Source: Streptomyces omiyaensis
GTDB lineage: Bacteria > Actinomycetota > Actinomycetes > Streptomycetales > Streptomycetaceae
Assembly (NCBI RefSeq): GCF_014650895.1
Contig: NZ_BMVV01000008.1
Span: 124,001 to 188,000, forward strand
DNA: 64,000 nt
Direction of reading: 5' to 3'
The notes under the pieces were generated by a model, which saw only the letters and a program-made list of their open reading frames with translations, searched no databases and was not told the DNA's origin. Both the position numbers and the translations under genes were made by a program. This document shows, piece after piece, positions 35,548 through 44,084 of the stretch. The number at the start of each line of letters is the position of its first letter. Position 1 is the stretch's first letter.

Positions 35548-37074
35548 TCACTTCTCTTCTTCGAGCCAGCCCATGGAGCGCTCCACGGCCTTGAGCCAGT
35601 TCTTGTACTCGGCGTCGCGCTTGTCGGCGTCCATGCGCGGGGTCCACTCCGCGGCACGGCGCCAGTTGGCGCGCAGCGCGTCGGTGTCCGGCCAGAAGCC
35701 GACGGCGAGGCCGGCGGCGTAGGCGGCACCGAGGCAGGTGGTCTCGGCGACCATCGGGCGCACCACGGGGGCGTCCAGGAAGTCCGAGAGGGTCTGCATC
35801 AGCAGGTTGTTGGAGGTCATGCCGCCGTCGACCTTGAGCGCGGTCAGCTCGACGCCGGAGTCCTTGGTCATGGCGTCGGTGATCTCGCGGGTCTGCCAGG
35901 CGGTGGCCTCCAGGACGGCACGGGCGATGTGCGCCTTGGTGACGTATCGGGTGAGGCCGGCGATCACGCCGCGGGCGTCGGAGCGCCAGTACGGGGCGAA
36001 GAGGCCGGAGAAGGCGGGCACGAAGTAGGCGCCGCCGTTGTCCTCGACGGAGGAGGCCAGGGTCTCGATCTCGGCGGCCGACTTGATGAGGCCCATCTGG
36101 TCGCGCATCCACTGGACGAGCGAGCCGGTGACGGCGATGGAGCCCTCCAGGGCGTAGACCGGCTTGGCGTCGCCGATCTGGTAGCCGACGGTGGTCAGCA
36201 GGCCGCTGTAGGAGTTGATGATCTTGTCGCCGGTGTTCATCAGCATGAAGGTGCCGGTGCCGTACGTCGACTTGGCCTCGCCCTCGGCGAAGCAGGTCTG
36301 GCCGAAGAGGGCGGCCTGCTGGTCGCCGAGCGCGGAGGCGACCGGGACGCCGTCGAGGACGCCGCCCTTGACCGTGCCGTACACCTCGGCGGAGGAGCGG
36401 ATCTCGGGGAGGACGGCGGCCGGGATGTCGATCGACTGCAGGATGCGCTCGTCCCACGCCATCTCGTGGAGGTTCATCAGGAGGGTGCGGGAGGCGTTGG
36501 TGACGTCGGTGACGTGGACGCCGCCCTCGGTGCCGCCGGTGAGGTTCCAGATGACCCAGGAGTCCATGGTGCCGAAGAGGATGTCGCCCCGCTCGGCGCG
36601 CTCGCGCAGGCCCTCGACGTTGTCGAGCAGCCAGCGGACCTTGGGGCCGGAGAAGTAGGAGGCGAGGGGGAGGCCGGTCTCGCGGCGGAAGCGGTCCTGG
36701 CCGACGTTGCGGCCGAGCTCCTTGCAGAGGGCGTCGGTGCGGGTGTCCTGCCAGACGAGCGCGTTGTGGACGGGCTCGCCGGTGTTCTTGTCCCACATCA
36801 GCGTGGTCTCGCGCTGGTTGGTGATGCCGATGGCCTTGACGTCGGCGGCGGTGATGCCGGCCTTGACGATGGCGCCGGCGACGACCTCCTGGACGTTGGT
36901 CCAGATCTCGGTGGCGTCGTGCTCGACCCAGCCCGGCTTCGGGAAGATCTGCTCGTGCTCCTTCTGGTCGACCGAGACGATCCGGCCGTCCTTGTCGAAG
37001 ACGATGCAGCGGGACGAGGTGGTGCCCTGGTCGATGGCGGCGATGAACGGGCCGGCGGTGTGGGCGTCGGTCAC
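35548..37074 (-). CDS. glpK: Glycerol kinase
   Basis: 508-aa FGGY-family kinase. The N-terminal phosphate loop is [48 protein letters not shown] and the C-terminal [20 protein letters not shown] are diagnostic of glycerol kinase. The GTG at 37074 follows AGGAG at 6 nt. It phosphorylates glycerol entering through GlpF; GlpD takes the product. It lies 62 nt downstream of glpF and 16 nt upstream of glpD. Confidence 0.96.
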   Translation of the reverse strand: MTDAHTAGPFIAAIDQGTTSSRCIVFDKDGRIVSVDQKEHEQIFPKPGWVEHDATEIWTNVQEVVAGAIVKAGITAADVKAIGITNQRETTLMWDKNTGEPVHNALVWQDTRTDALCKELGRNVGQDRFRRETGLPLASYFSGPKVRWLLDNVEGLRERAERGDILFGTMDSWVIWNLTGGTEGGVHVTDVTNASRTLLMNLHEMAWDERILQSIDIPAAVLPEIRSSAEVYGTVKGGVLDGVPVASALGDQQAALFGQTCFAEGEAKSTYGTGTFMLMNTGDKIINSYSGLLTTVGYQIGDAKPVYALEGSIAVTGSLVQWMRDQMGLIKSAAEIETLASSVEDNGGAYFVPAFSGLFAPYWRSDARGVIAGLTRYVTKAHIARAVLEATAWQTREITDAMTKDSGVELTALKVDGGMTSNNLLMQTLSDFLDAPVVRPMVAETTCLGAAYAAGLAVGFWPDTDALRANWRRAAEWTPRMDADKRDAEYKNWLKAVERSMGWLEEEK

Positions 37075-37136
37075 GGTGTGCTCCTGGGGAAGTCTGGGAA
37101 GGACGGCTCGGGGCTCTGGTGCTGTTCTCGTACGGC

Positions 37137-37895
37137 TCAGGCGAACGCGAGGTTGTAGATACCCGCGGCGAGCGCTCCACCGATCAGCGGACCGGCGACC
37201 GGGATCCAGGCGTAGCCCCAGTCGGAGCCGCCCTTGTTCGGCAGCGGGAGCAGGGCGTGCACGATGCGGGGGCCGAGGTCGCGCGCCGGGTTGATCGCGT
37301 AACCGGTCGGGCCGCCGAGCGAGAGGCCGATCGAGACCACGACGAAGGCCGTGATCAGGGCGCCGAGGACGCCGAGGCCCTTGCCGCTGTCGTTCAGACC
37401 CTGGGTGAGGACCGCGAGGACGAGGACGACGGTGCCGATGATCTCGGTGGCGAGGTTCTGCCAGGTGTTCCGGATCTCGGGGCCGGTGGAGAAGATGCCG
37501 AGCACGGGGCCGGGGCCCTCGACGGGCTTCTCGCCGAGCGTCTCCGGGTCGGTGAGGTGGGCCCGGAACTGCCCGTAGTAGGCGATCCAGACCAGGGCGG
37601 CGCCGATCATCGCGCCGAGCAGCTGGCCGGCGATGTAGACCGGCACGTCGCCCCACGCGCCGTCCTTGACGGCGATGCCGACGGTGACCGCGGGGTTCAG
37701 ATGGGCTCCGGAGAGGGAAGCCGTCATGTAGACGGCCGTCATGACGGCGAAGCCCCATCCGAAGGTGATCGCGAGCCAGCCGGCCCCGCGGGCCTTGGAG
37801 CTCTTGAGCGTCACGGCGGCGCAGACACCGCCGCCGAGAAGAATGAGCACGGCGGTACCGATGGTCTCGCCGAGGAAGATGTCGGAGCTGGACAC
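37137..37895 (-). CDS. glpF: Glycerol uptake facilitator (aquaglyceroporin)
   Basis: 252-aa MIP-family channel with six membrane segments and two half-helices. Both NPA motifs are present: [10 protein letters not shown] and [13 protein letters not shown]; the Asp after the second NPAR is the aquaglyceroporin marker. The GTG at 37895 follows AAAGGAG. First gene of the glycerol operon; inverted repeats 110-140 nt upstream (38008-38035) are candidate GylR sites. Confidence 0.95.
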   Translation of the reverse strand: MSSSDIFLGETIGTAVLILLGGGVCAAVTLKSSKARGAGWLAITFGWGFAVMTAVYMTASLSGAHLNPAVTVGIAVKDGAWGDVPVYIAGQLLGAMIGAALVWIAYYGQFRAHLTDPETLGEKPVEGPGPVLGIFSTGPEIRNTWQNLATEIIGTVVLVLAVLTQGLNDSGKGLGVLGALITAFVVVSIGLSLGGPTGYAINPARDLGPRIVHALLPLPNKGGSDWGYAWIPVAGPLIGGALAAGIYNLAFA

Positions 37896-38007
37896 CCGCG
37901 ACTCCTTTGTCCTTCGTCCAGGGGATGGCGGACCCCGGTTCACCCGGTGGTCCGCGCCCTCGTGTGAGGGCGTCCACGGCCCTTGGCACTGCCACACTCT
38001 AACGCCT

Positions 38008-38035
38008 ATTGCCGGTAGGTGTTCGGCAATGCCGA
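38008..38035. promoter_or_regulatory. GylR operator candidate at the glpF promoter
   Basis: Two overlapping symmetries: ATTGCCG-(9 nt)-CGGCAAT at 38008-38030, and the 13-nt palindrome TCGGCA-A-TGCCGA at 38023-38035. The latter resembles the element upstream of gylR at 38977, so one regulator probably reads both. Confidence 0.6.
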
Positions 38036-38094
38036 CCGATGCACGGAAGTTTTGCCCTGGGGTTAACAGCACGTCAAGGGTCTGGGAAACGAAA

Positions 38095-38128
38095 AACCCG
38101 CCGATAACGCGATCGTTACCGACGGGTT
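38095..38128 (-). terminator. Intrinsic terminator of gylR
   Basis: AACCCG/CGGGTT outer stem and TAACG/CGTTA inner stem with loop CGAT. On the minus strand it is followed by a short T run, as a rho-independent terminator requires. Confidence 0.7.
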
Positions 38129-38171
38129 CGCTCTCCGTGCGGGCCGGTTCACCGGCCCCGCGGGCGTGGGC

Positions 38172-38936
38172 TCAGAAGCGGCCCGCCCCCAGGTCCCGGG
38201 AGACCGCCCGGGCGCAGTCCCGCACCGCCGCCACCAGCTCCGGGCGCAGCTCCCCGGCCGGGCAGAGCCGCTCCACCGCCCCGGTCACCGCCACCGCCCC
38301 CACCGGCATCCGGCGCCGGTCGTGGATCGGCGCCGCCACCGAGGCCACGCCCTCCCAGGTCTCCTCCACGTCCGCCGCCCAGCCGCGCGCACGCGTCATG
38401 TCGAGCAGCGACTCGAACTCCTCCAGGCCCGTTACCGTGCGCGGCGTGAACGGCTCCCGTTCGACCTCCACCACCTCGCTGTGGGCCACCGGGTCGTACG
38501 CCGACAGCACCTTGCCCAGCGCCGTGGAGTGCAGCGGCTGCATCGCCCCCACCTCCAGGACCTGCCGGCTGTCGTCCGGCCGGAAGACGTGGTGCACGAT
38601 CAGCACGCCCGACTGGTGCAGCACCCCCAGGTGCACGCTCTCGCCGCTCGACCGAGCCAGGTCGTCCGTCCACACCAGCGCCCGCGCGCGCAGCTCGTGG
38701 ACGTCCAGATAGCTGTTGCCCAGGCGCAGCAGCTCGGCGCCCAGCTGGTACCGCCCCGAAGCGGCCTCCTGCTCCACGAAGCCCTCCGCCTGGAGGGTGC
38801 GCAGGATGCCGTGGGCCGTGCCCTTGGCCAGCCCGAGCGAGGACGCGATGTCGGACAGTCCGAGCCGGCGCTCGCCACCCGCGAGCAGTCGCAGCATGGC
38901 CGCCGCCCGTTCAAGCGACTGGATGTTCTTCGCCAT
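38172..38936 (-). CDS. gylR: IclR family glycerol operon regulator GylR
   Basis: 254-aa IclR-type regulator. The N-terminal winged HTH (residues about 5-65) contains LGLSDIASSLGLAKGTAHGILRTLQAEGF; the C-terminal effector domain has LHSTALGKVLSAY. The ATG at 38936 follows a GGGAGAAGGG tract. The length equals, as I recall, that of S. coelicolor GylR, which represses the gyl/glp operon and itself until glycerol or glycerol 3-phosphate is present. Location directly upstream of glpFKD in the same direction is the classical gyl arrangement. Confidence 0.93.
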   Translation of the reverse strand: MAKNIQSLERAAAMLRLLAGGERRLGLSDIASSLGLAKGTAHGILRTLQAEGFVEQEAASGRYQLGAELLRLGNSYLDVHELRARALVWTDDLARSSGESVHLGVLHQSGVLIVHHVFRPDDSRQVLEVGAMQPLHSTALGKVLSAYDPVAHSEVVEVEREPFTPRTVTGLEEFESLLDMTRARGWAADVEETWEGVASVAAPIHDRRRMPVGAVAVTGAVERLCPAGELRPELVAAVRDCARAVSRDLGAGRF

Positions 38937-38976
38937 CGCCCGGCCCTTCTCCCTCACGTACGCACAGATACCGACG

Positions 38977-39010
38977 TTCGACAATGCTGAACACTATCGG
39001 TCGATGCCGA
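38977..39010. promoter_or_regulatory. GylR autoregulatory operator candidates
   Basis: TTCGACA-A-TGCTGAA (38977-38991, one mismatch) and TCGGTCGATGCCGA (38997-39010) precede gylR. They share the TCGRCA-A-TGCYGA pattern of the glpF upstream site. Confidence 0.5.
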
Positions 39011-39137
39011 CCTTGCCTCGCACCTGACAGTGTCCTCGAAGAAGGGGCCGTACCGGGAGTCCTCGCACAAAGGATGCCGTCCGCCACGTGGGACGCCGTG
39101 TCCGCCCCGGTCGAACCGCGGTTACGCTGACCCCGTG

Positions 39138-39155
39138 CACCCTGTGCCCAGGGTG
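39138..39155 (+). promoter_or_regulatory. Hairpin in the metH leader
   Basis: CACCCTG-TGCC-CAGGGTG, a 7-bp perfect stem 38 nt before the metH ATG. A TACGCT element at 39123-39128 would place the transcript start just before it. It is too small for a cobalamin riboswitch; role unknown. Confidence 0.35.
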
Positions 39156-39192
39156 TAAAGCCGACAGCCGTCGCAGCCCAGGGAGCCCCTTC

Positions 39193-42100
39193 ATGGCCTC
39201 GTCGCCCAGCCCTTCCGTCTCCGCCGACAGCCGGAGCCGCGCCGCCGCGCTCCGTGAGGCGCTCGCCACCCGTGTGGTCGTCGCCGACGGGGCGATGGGC
39301 ACCATGCTGCAGGCCCAGGACCCCAGCCTGGAGGACTTCCAGAACCTGGAGGGCTGCAACGAGATCCTGAGCCTGACGCGTCCGGACATCGTGGCGTCGG
39401 TGCACCGCGAGTACTTCGCGGCGGGCGTGGACTGCGTGGAGACCAACACCTTCGGCGCGAACCACGCGGCGCTGGGCGAGTACGACATCGCCCACCGCGT
39501 GTACGAGCTGTCGGAGGCGGGGGCGCGGGTCGCCCGCGAGGTCGCGGACGAGTTCACCGCCGGAGACGGCCGGCAGCGGTGGGTGCTGGGCTCGATCGGG
39601 CCGGGCACCAAGCTGCCGACCCTGGGCCACGCCCCGTACACGGTCCTGCGCGACGCCTACCAGCAGAACGCCGAGGGCCTGCTGGCCGGCGGTTCCGACG
39701 CGCTCATCGTCGAGACCACCCAGGACCTCCTGCAGACCAAGGCCTCCGTCATCGGCGCCCGCCGCGCCCTCGAAGCGCTCGGCGCGGACGTGCCGCTCAT
39801 CGTCTCCGTCACCGTCGAGACCACCGGGACCATGCTGCTGGGCTCGGAGATCGGGGCGGCGCTGACGGCCCTGGAGCCGCTCGGCATCGACATGATCGGT
39901 CTGAACTGCGCCACCGGCCCGGCCGAGATGAGCGAGCACCTGCGCTATCTGGCCCGCCACGCCCGGATCCCGCTGTCGGTGATGCCGAACGCGGGCCTGC
40001 CCGTCCTCACCTCCGACGGCGCCCACTACCCGCTCTCCCCGGCCGAGCTGGCCGACGCGCAGGAGAACTTCGTCCGCGACTACGGCCTCTCCCTCGTCGG
40101 CGGCTGCTGCGGCACCACCCCCGAGCACCTGCGCCAGGTCGTCGAGCGCGTCAAGGACCTCACGCCCACCGTCCGCGACCCCCGCCCCGAGCCCGGCGCC
40201 GCCTCCCTCTACCAGACGGTCCCCTTCCGGCAGGACACGTCGTACATGGCGATCGGGGAGCGGACGAACGCGAACGGGTCCAGGAAGTTCCGCGAGGCGA
40301 TGCTGGAGGCCCGCTGGGACGACTGCGTGGAGATGGCCCGGGAGCAGATCCGCGAGGGCGCGCACATGCTGGACCTGTGCGTGGACTACGTGGGCCGTGA
40401 CGGGGTCGCGGACATGGAGGAGCTGGCCGGCCGCTTCGCGACCGCCTCCACTCTTCCCATCGTGCTGGACTCGACCGAGGTCGAGGTGTTGCGGGCGGGG
40501 CTGGAGAAGCTCGGCGGGCGTGCGGTGATCAACTCGGTCAACTACGAGGACGGTGACGGTCCGCAGTCCCGGTTCGCGAAGGTCACCGCCCTGGCCCGGG
40601 AGCACGGCGCGGCGCTGATCGCGCTGACCATCGACGAAGAAGGCCAGGCCCGCACGGTAGAGAACAAGGTCGCCATCGCCGAGCGGATCATCGACGACCT
40701 GACCGGGAACTGGGGGATCCGTGAGTCGGACATCCTCATCGACACGCTGACGTTCACGATCTGCACCGGGCAGGAGGAGTCGCGCAGGGACGGGATCGCC
40801 ACGATCGAGGCGATCCGTGAGCTGAAGCGCCGCCGGCCGCAGGTGCAGACGACGCTGGGGCTGTCGAACATCTCCTTCGGTCTCAACCCGGCCGCCCGGA
40901 TCCTGCTGAACTCGGTCTTCCTCGACGAGTGCGTGAAGGCGGGTCTGGACTCGGCGATCGTGCACGCCTCGAAGATCCTTCCCATCGCCCGCTTCGACGA
41001 GGAACAGGTCACCACCGCGCTGGACCTGATCTACGACCGGCGCGCGGAGGGCTACGACCCCTTGCAGAAGCTGATGGCTCTCTTCGAGGGTGCCACCGCC
41101 AAGTCGCTGAAGGCGGGCAAGGCCGAGGAGCTGGCGGCGCTGCCGCTGGAGGAGCGGCTGAAGCGGCGGATCATCGACGGCGAGAAGAACGGCCTGGAGA
41201 CCGACCTCGACGAGGCACTGACCACCACCCCGGCCCTCGACATCGTCAACGACACCCTCCTCGACGGCATGAAGACGGTCGGCGAGCTGTTCGGCTCCGG
41301 GCAGATGCAGCTGCCGTTCGTGCTCCAGTCCGCCGAGGTGATGAAGACCGCGGTGGCCCATCTGGAGCCCCACATGGAGAAGTCCGACGCGGACGGCAAG
41401 GGCACCATCGTCCTGGCCACCGTCCGCGGCGACGTCCACGACATCGGCAAGAACCTCGTCGACATCATCCTGTCCAACAACGGCTACAACGTCGTCAACA
41501 TCGGCATCAAGCAGCCCGTCTCCGCGATCCTCGAAGCCGCCGAAGAACACCACGCCGACGTCATCGGCATGTCCGGTCTCCTGGTGAAGTCCACCGTGAT
41601 CATGAAGGAGAACCTGGAGGAGCTCAACCAGCGCGACCTCGCCGCCCGGTATCCCGTGATCCTCGGCGGCGCCGCCCTGACCAGGGCCTACGTCGAACAG
41701 GACCTCCACGAGATCTACCAGGGCGAGGTCCGCTACGCCCGCGACGCCTTCGAAGGCCTGCGCCTCATGGACGCCCTGATCGCCGTCAAGCGCGGCGTCC
41801 CCGGCGCCGCACTGCCCGAGCTCAAGCAGCGCAGGGTCGCCAAGGGCGGAGCCGCCGCCCTCCAGGTCGACGAGCCCGAGCCCGGCGGCCGCTCCGACGT
41901 CGCCGTCGACAACCCCGTCCCCACCCCGCCGTTCTGGGGCACCCGCGTGGTCAAGGGCATCCCGCTCAAGGACTACGCCTCCTGGCTCGACGAGGGCGCC
42001 CTCTTCAAGGGCCAGTGGGGCCTCAAGCAGAACCGGGCCGGCGACGGGCCGACGTACGAGGAGCTGGTGGAGAGCGAGGGCCGGCCGCGGCTGCGGGGCT

Positions 42101-42711
42101 GGCTGGAGCGGCTGCACACCGAGAACCTGCTGGAGGCGGCCGTCGTCCACGGCTACTTCCCCTGCGTCTCCAAGGGCGACGACCTGATCATCCTCGACGA
42201 AGCGGGCAACGAGCGGACCCGCTTCACCTTCCCCCGCCAGCGCCGCGGCCGCCGCCTGTGCCTGGCGGACTTCTTCCGCCCGGAGGAATCCGGACAGACC
42301 GACGTCGTCGGCCTCCAGGTCGTCACCGTCGGCTCGAAGATCGGCGAGGCCACCGCCGAACTCTTCGCCGCCGACGCCTACCGGGACTACCTCGAACTCC
42401 ACGGCCTGTCCGTCCAGCTGGCCGAGGCCCTCGCCGAGTACTGGCACGCCCGCGTCCGCGCCGAACTCGGCTTCGGCGGCGAGGACCCGGCCGCCGTCGA
42501 GGACATGTTCGCGCTCAAGTACCGCGGCGCCCGCTTCTCCCTCGGCTACGGCGCCTGCCCCGACCTGGAGGACCGCGCCAAGATCGCCGAACTCCTGCGG
42601 CCCGAACGGATCGGCGTCCACCTCTCGGAGGAGTACCAGCTCCACCCCGAACAGTCCACCGACGCGATCGTCCTCCACCACCCCGAGGCGAAGTACTTCA
42701 ACGCCCGCTGA
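39193..42711 (+). CDS. metH: Cobalamin-dependent methionine synthase
   Basis: 1172-aa modular enzyme. In order: homocysteine-binding domain (about 15-320; zinc Cys pair in VGGCCGTTPEH), pterin-binding domain (about 335-600; MAIGERTNANGSRKF), cobalamin cap and B12 domain (about 635-860; the B12 ligand motif is RGDVHDIGKNLV) and the C-terminal AdoMet-binding activation domain (about 930-1172; RPRLRGW, GYGACPDLEDRAKI, HPEQSTDAI). It transfers methyl from methyltetrahydrofolate to homocysteine. All modules are intact. Divergent from gylR. No B12 riboswitch was recognised upstream. Confidence 0.96.
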   Translation: MASSPSPSVSADSRSRAAALREALATRVVVADGAMGTMLQAQDPSLEDFQNLEGCNEILSLTRPDIVASVHREYFAAGVDCVETNTFGANHAALGEYDIAHRVYELSEAGARVAREVADEFTAGDGRQRWVLGSIGPGTKLPTLGHAPYTVLRDAYQQNAEGLLAGGSDALIVETTQDLLQTKASVIGARRALEALGADVPLIVSVTVETTGTMLLGSEIGAALTALEPLGIDMIGLNCATGPAEMSEHLRYLARHARIPLSVMPNAGLPVLTSDGAHYPLSPAELADAQENFVRDYGLSLVGGCCGTTPEHLRQVVERVKDLTPTVRDPRPEPGAASLYQTVPFRQDTSYMAIGERTNANGSRKFREAMLEARWDDCVEMAREQIREGAHMLDLCVDYVGRDGVADMEELAGRFATASTLPIVLDSTEVEVLRAGLEKLGGRAVINSVNYEDGDGPQSRFAKVTALAREHGAALIALTIDEEGQARTVENKVAIAERIIDDLTGNWGIRESDILIDTLTFTICTGQEESRRDGIATIEAIRELKRRRPQVQTTLGLSNISFGLNPAARILLNSVFLDECVKAGLDSAIVHASKILPIARFDEEQVTTALDLIYDRRAEGYDPLQKLMALFEGATAKSLKAGKAEELAALPLEERLKRRIIDGEKNGLETDLDEALTTTPALDIVNDTLLDGMKTVGELFGSGQMQLPFVLQSAEVMKTAVAHLEPHMEKSDADGKGTIVLATVRGDVHDIGKNLVDIILSNNGYNVVNIGIKQPVSAILEAAEEHHADVIGMSGLLVKSTVIMKENLEELNQRDLAARYPVILGGAALTRAYVEQDLHEIYQGEVRYARDAFEGLRLMDALIAVKRGVPGAALPELKQRRVAKGGAAALQVDEPEPGGRSDVAVDNPVPTPPFWGTRVVKGIPLKDYASWLDEGALFKGQWGLKQNRAGDGPTYEELVESEGRPRLRGWLERLHTENLLEAAVVHGYFPCVSKGDDLIILDEAGNERTRFTFPRQRRGRRLCLADFFRPEESGQTDVVGLQVVTVGSKIGEATAELFAADAYRDYLELHGLSVQLAEALAEYWHARVRAELGFGGEDPAAVEDMFALKYRGARFSLGYGACPDLEDRAKIAELLRPERIGVHLSEEYQLHPEQSTDAIVLHHPEAKYFNAR

Positions 42712-42813
42712 CGCACCTCGACGCAGGGTGACGGTCCGATGACCACACGCTGACGCCGCCCCGCAAATATCGGCGGCGGTGGTGATCGGGACGTACACTT
42801 GTCGGTCCAGTGC

Positions 42814-42854
42814 AGGCCGGCCCTCCTCCCCGTACCGGGAGCGGGGGCCGGCCT
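42814..42854 (+). terminator. Hairpin between metH and the HAD gene
   Basis: 10-bp stem AGGCCGGCCC with GGGCCGGCCT and additional internal pairing, followed by TT. It lies 103 nt after metH and 28 nt before the HAD start, so it may end metH transcription or lie in the HAD leader. Confidence 0.5.
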
Positions 42855-42881
42855 TTCCGTCCCTCCATGGAGGTGTGCCGG

Positions 42882-43580
42882 ATGACCAGTACGGTCCCCG
42901 CGTCCCTGTTCCGCGCCAACGGAAGCTCCGCCCTGCAGGCGGTCTTCCTCGACATGGACGGGACCCTCGTCGACACCGAGGGCTTCTGGTGGGACGCCGA
43001 GGTCGAGGTCTTCGCCGGCCTCGGGCACCGCCTCGACGAGGCCTGGAAGGACATCGTGGTGGGCGGGCCCATGACCCGCAGCGCGGGGTACCTGATCGAG
43101 TCGACCGGTGCCGACATCACCCTCGACGAGCTGAGCGTGCTGCTCAACGAGAAGTTCGAGCAGCGCATCGCGCGCGGTGTCCCGCTCATGCCCGGCGCCG
43201 AGCGGCTCCTCGCCGAACTGGCCCGGCACGCCATCCCGACCGCCCTCGTCTCCGCCTCGCACCGGAGGATCATCGACCGCGTCCTGGAGTCCGTCGGCCG
43301 CGACCGCTTCCACCTCACCGTCGCCGGCGACGAGGTGGTCCGCACCAAGCCGCACCCGGAGCCGTACCTGACCGCCGCCCGCGGGGTCGGCGCCGACCCC
43401 GCCCTGTGCGCCGTCATCGAGGACACCGCCACCGGCGTCGCCGCCGCCGAGGCGGCCGGCTGCCGGGTCGTCGCGGTCCCCTCCGTGGCGCCGATCCCCG
43501 CCGTGCCCGGCCGGGTCGTCGTCCGCTCCCTCGAAGAGGTGGACGTCCCCTTCCTGAGGACCCTCGTCTCGGGAATCTGA
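42882..43580 (+). CDS. HAD family hydrolase, beta-phosphoglucomutase-like
   Basis: 232-aa haloacid-dehalogenase-superfamily phosphatase. Motif I is FLDMDGTLVDTEGFWWD (nucleophile and acid/base Asp), motif II is ALVSAS, the motif III Lys is in RTKPHPEPYL and motif IV is VIEDTATGVAAAEAAG. A helical cap follows motif I. The ATG at 42882 is set by GGAGG at 8 nt. Substrates of this subgroup are sugar phosphates or small phosphomonoesters; not determinable here. Confidence 0.9.
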   Translation: MTSTVPASLFRANGSSALQAVFLDMDGTLVDTEGFWWDAEVEVFAGLGHRLDEAWKDIVVGGPMTRSAGYLIESTGADITLDELSVLLNEKFEQRIARGVPLMPGAERLLAELARHAIPTALVSASHRRIIDRVLESVGRDRFHLTVAGDEVVRTKPHPEPYLTAARGVGADPALCAVIEDTATGVAAAEAAGCRVVAVPSVAPIPAVPGRVVVRSLEEVDVPFLRTLVSGI

Positions 43581-44081
43581 GCTTTCCCTGAGCATTACCC
43601 CGGGTATTCGCCGAGGCCGTCTTCCGTGACCTTCTCCCGTCCGCCCGGGCGCGTCTTCCGTGCAATTGGTTCAGGCCATCCATCGAATTGCAGCCGCGTG
43701 ACCTTGGTCACCCAGCGTGCTCGCCGAGGGGTGGCCTGACCGCGTTCCATGCCCGGAATGCGGACGTCCGCCGCCCCCTTGTGTCCCGATTCGCTCGGTG
43801 CCGTCCCTCTCGCGCACCGCATGACTATCGAAGCGGACGCATTCATGATCACCCTGCGATTACCCCCCACGGGCCGCCCCGTCCGGCAATAGCGGCGCCG
43901 CCCACTAATCTTTCGCGAGTACTTCGCCGCAATCACCGCGTGCACCGGCGCATACCCAAGTCGCCGAGAACACAGGACCGATCGCAACTTCCCGGCCCGA
44001 TCGCTCCCGCCCCGACCGGGCGGCCGGCGGCGGAGTGTCGTCATGACCGCTGTACCCCAGGCCGGCTGAGGAGAACGTCCC
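43581..44081. other. 501-bp intergenic region without a gene
   Basis: Lower GC than its surroundings and no convincing reading frame. It holds the perfect palindrome GTGACC-TT-GGTCAC (43698-43711), an inverted pair GCAATT (43662-43667) and AATTGC (43686-43691), and AT-richer patches such as CACTAATCTTTCGCG near 43902-43916. It should contain the promoter and control sites of the binding-protein gene at 44085, and may hold an undetected small RNA. Confidence 0.5.
43698..43711. promoter_or_regulatory. Perfect palindrome GTGACC-TT-GGTCAC
   Basis: 6-nt arms with a TT centre, inside the 501-bp gap upstream of the tandem solute-binding proteins. A likely dimeric regulator site; binder unknown. Confidence 0.4.
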
Positions 44082-44084
44082 TTG

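Noticed and set aside
38998..39192. Cobalamin or SAH riboswitch upstream of metH
   Set aside because: No B12-box-like segment or SAH-riboswitch core was recognised; only one 7-bp hairpin is visible.
38911..42798. Very long minus-strand open frame opposite metH (also 477-2969, 20415-23558 and 43905-47351)
   Set aside because: These are antisense shadows caused by high GC at third codon positions. Their translations are low-complexity and the opposite strand encodes intact known proteins.
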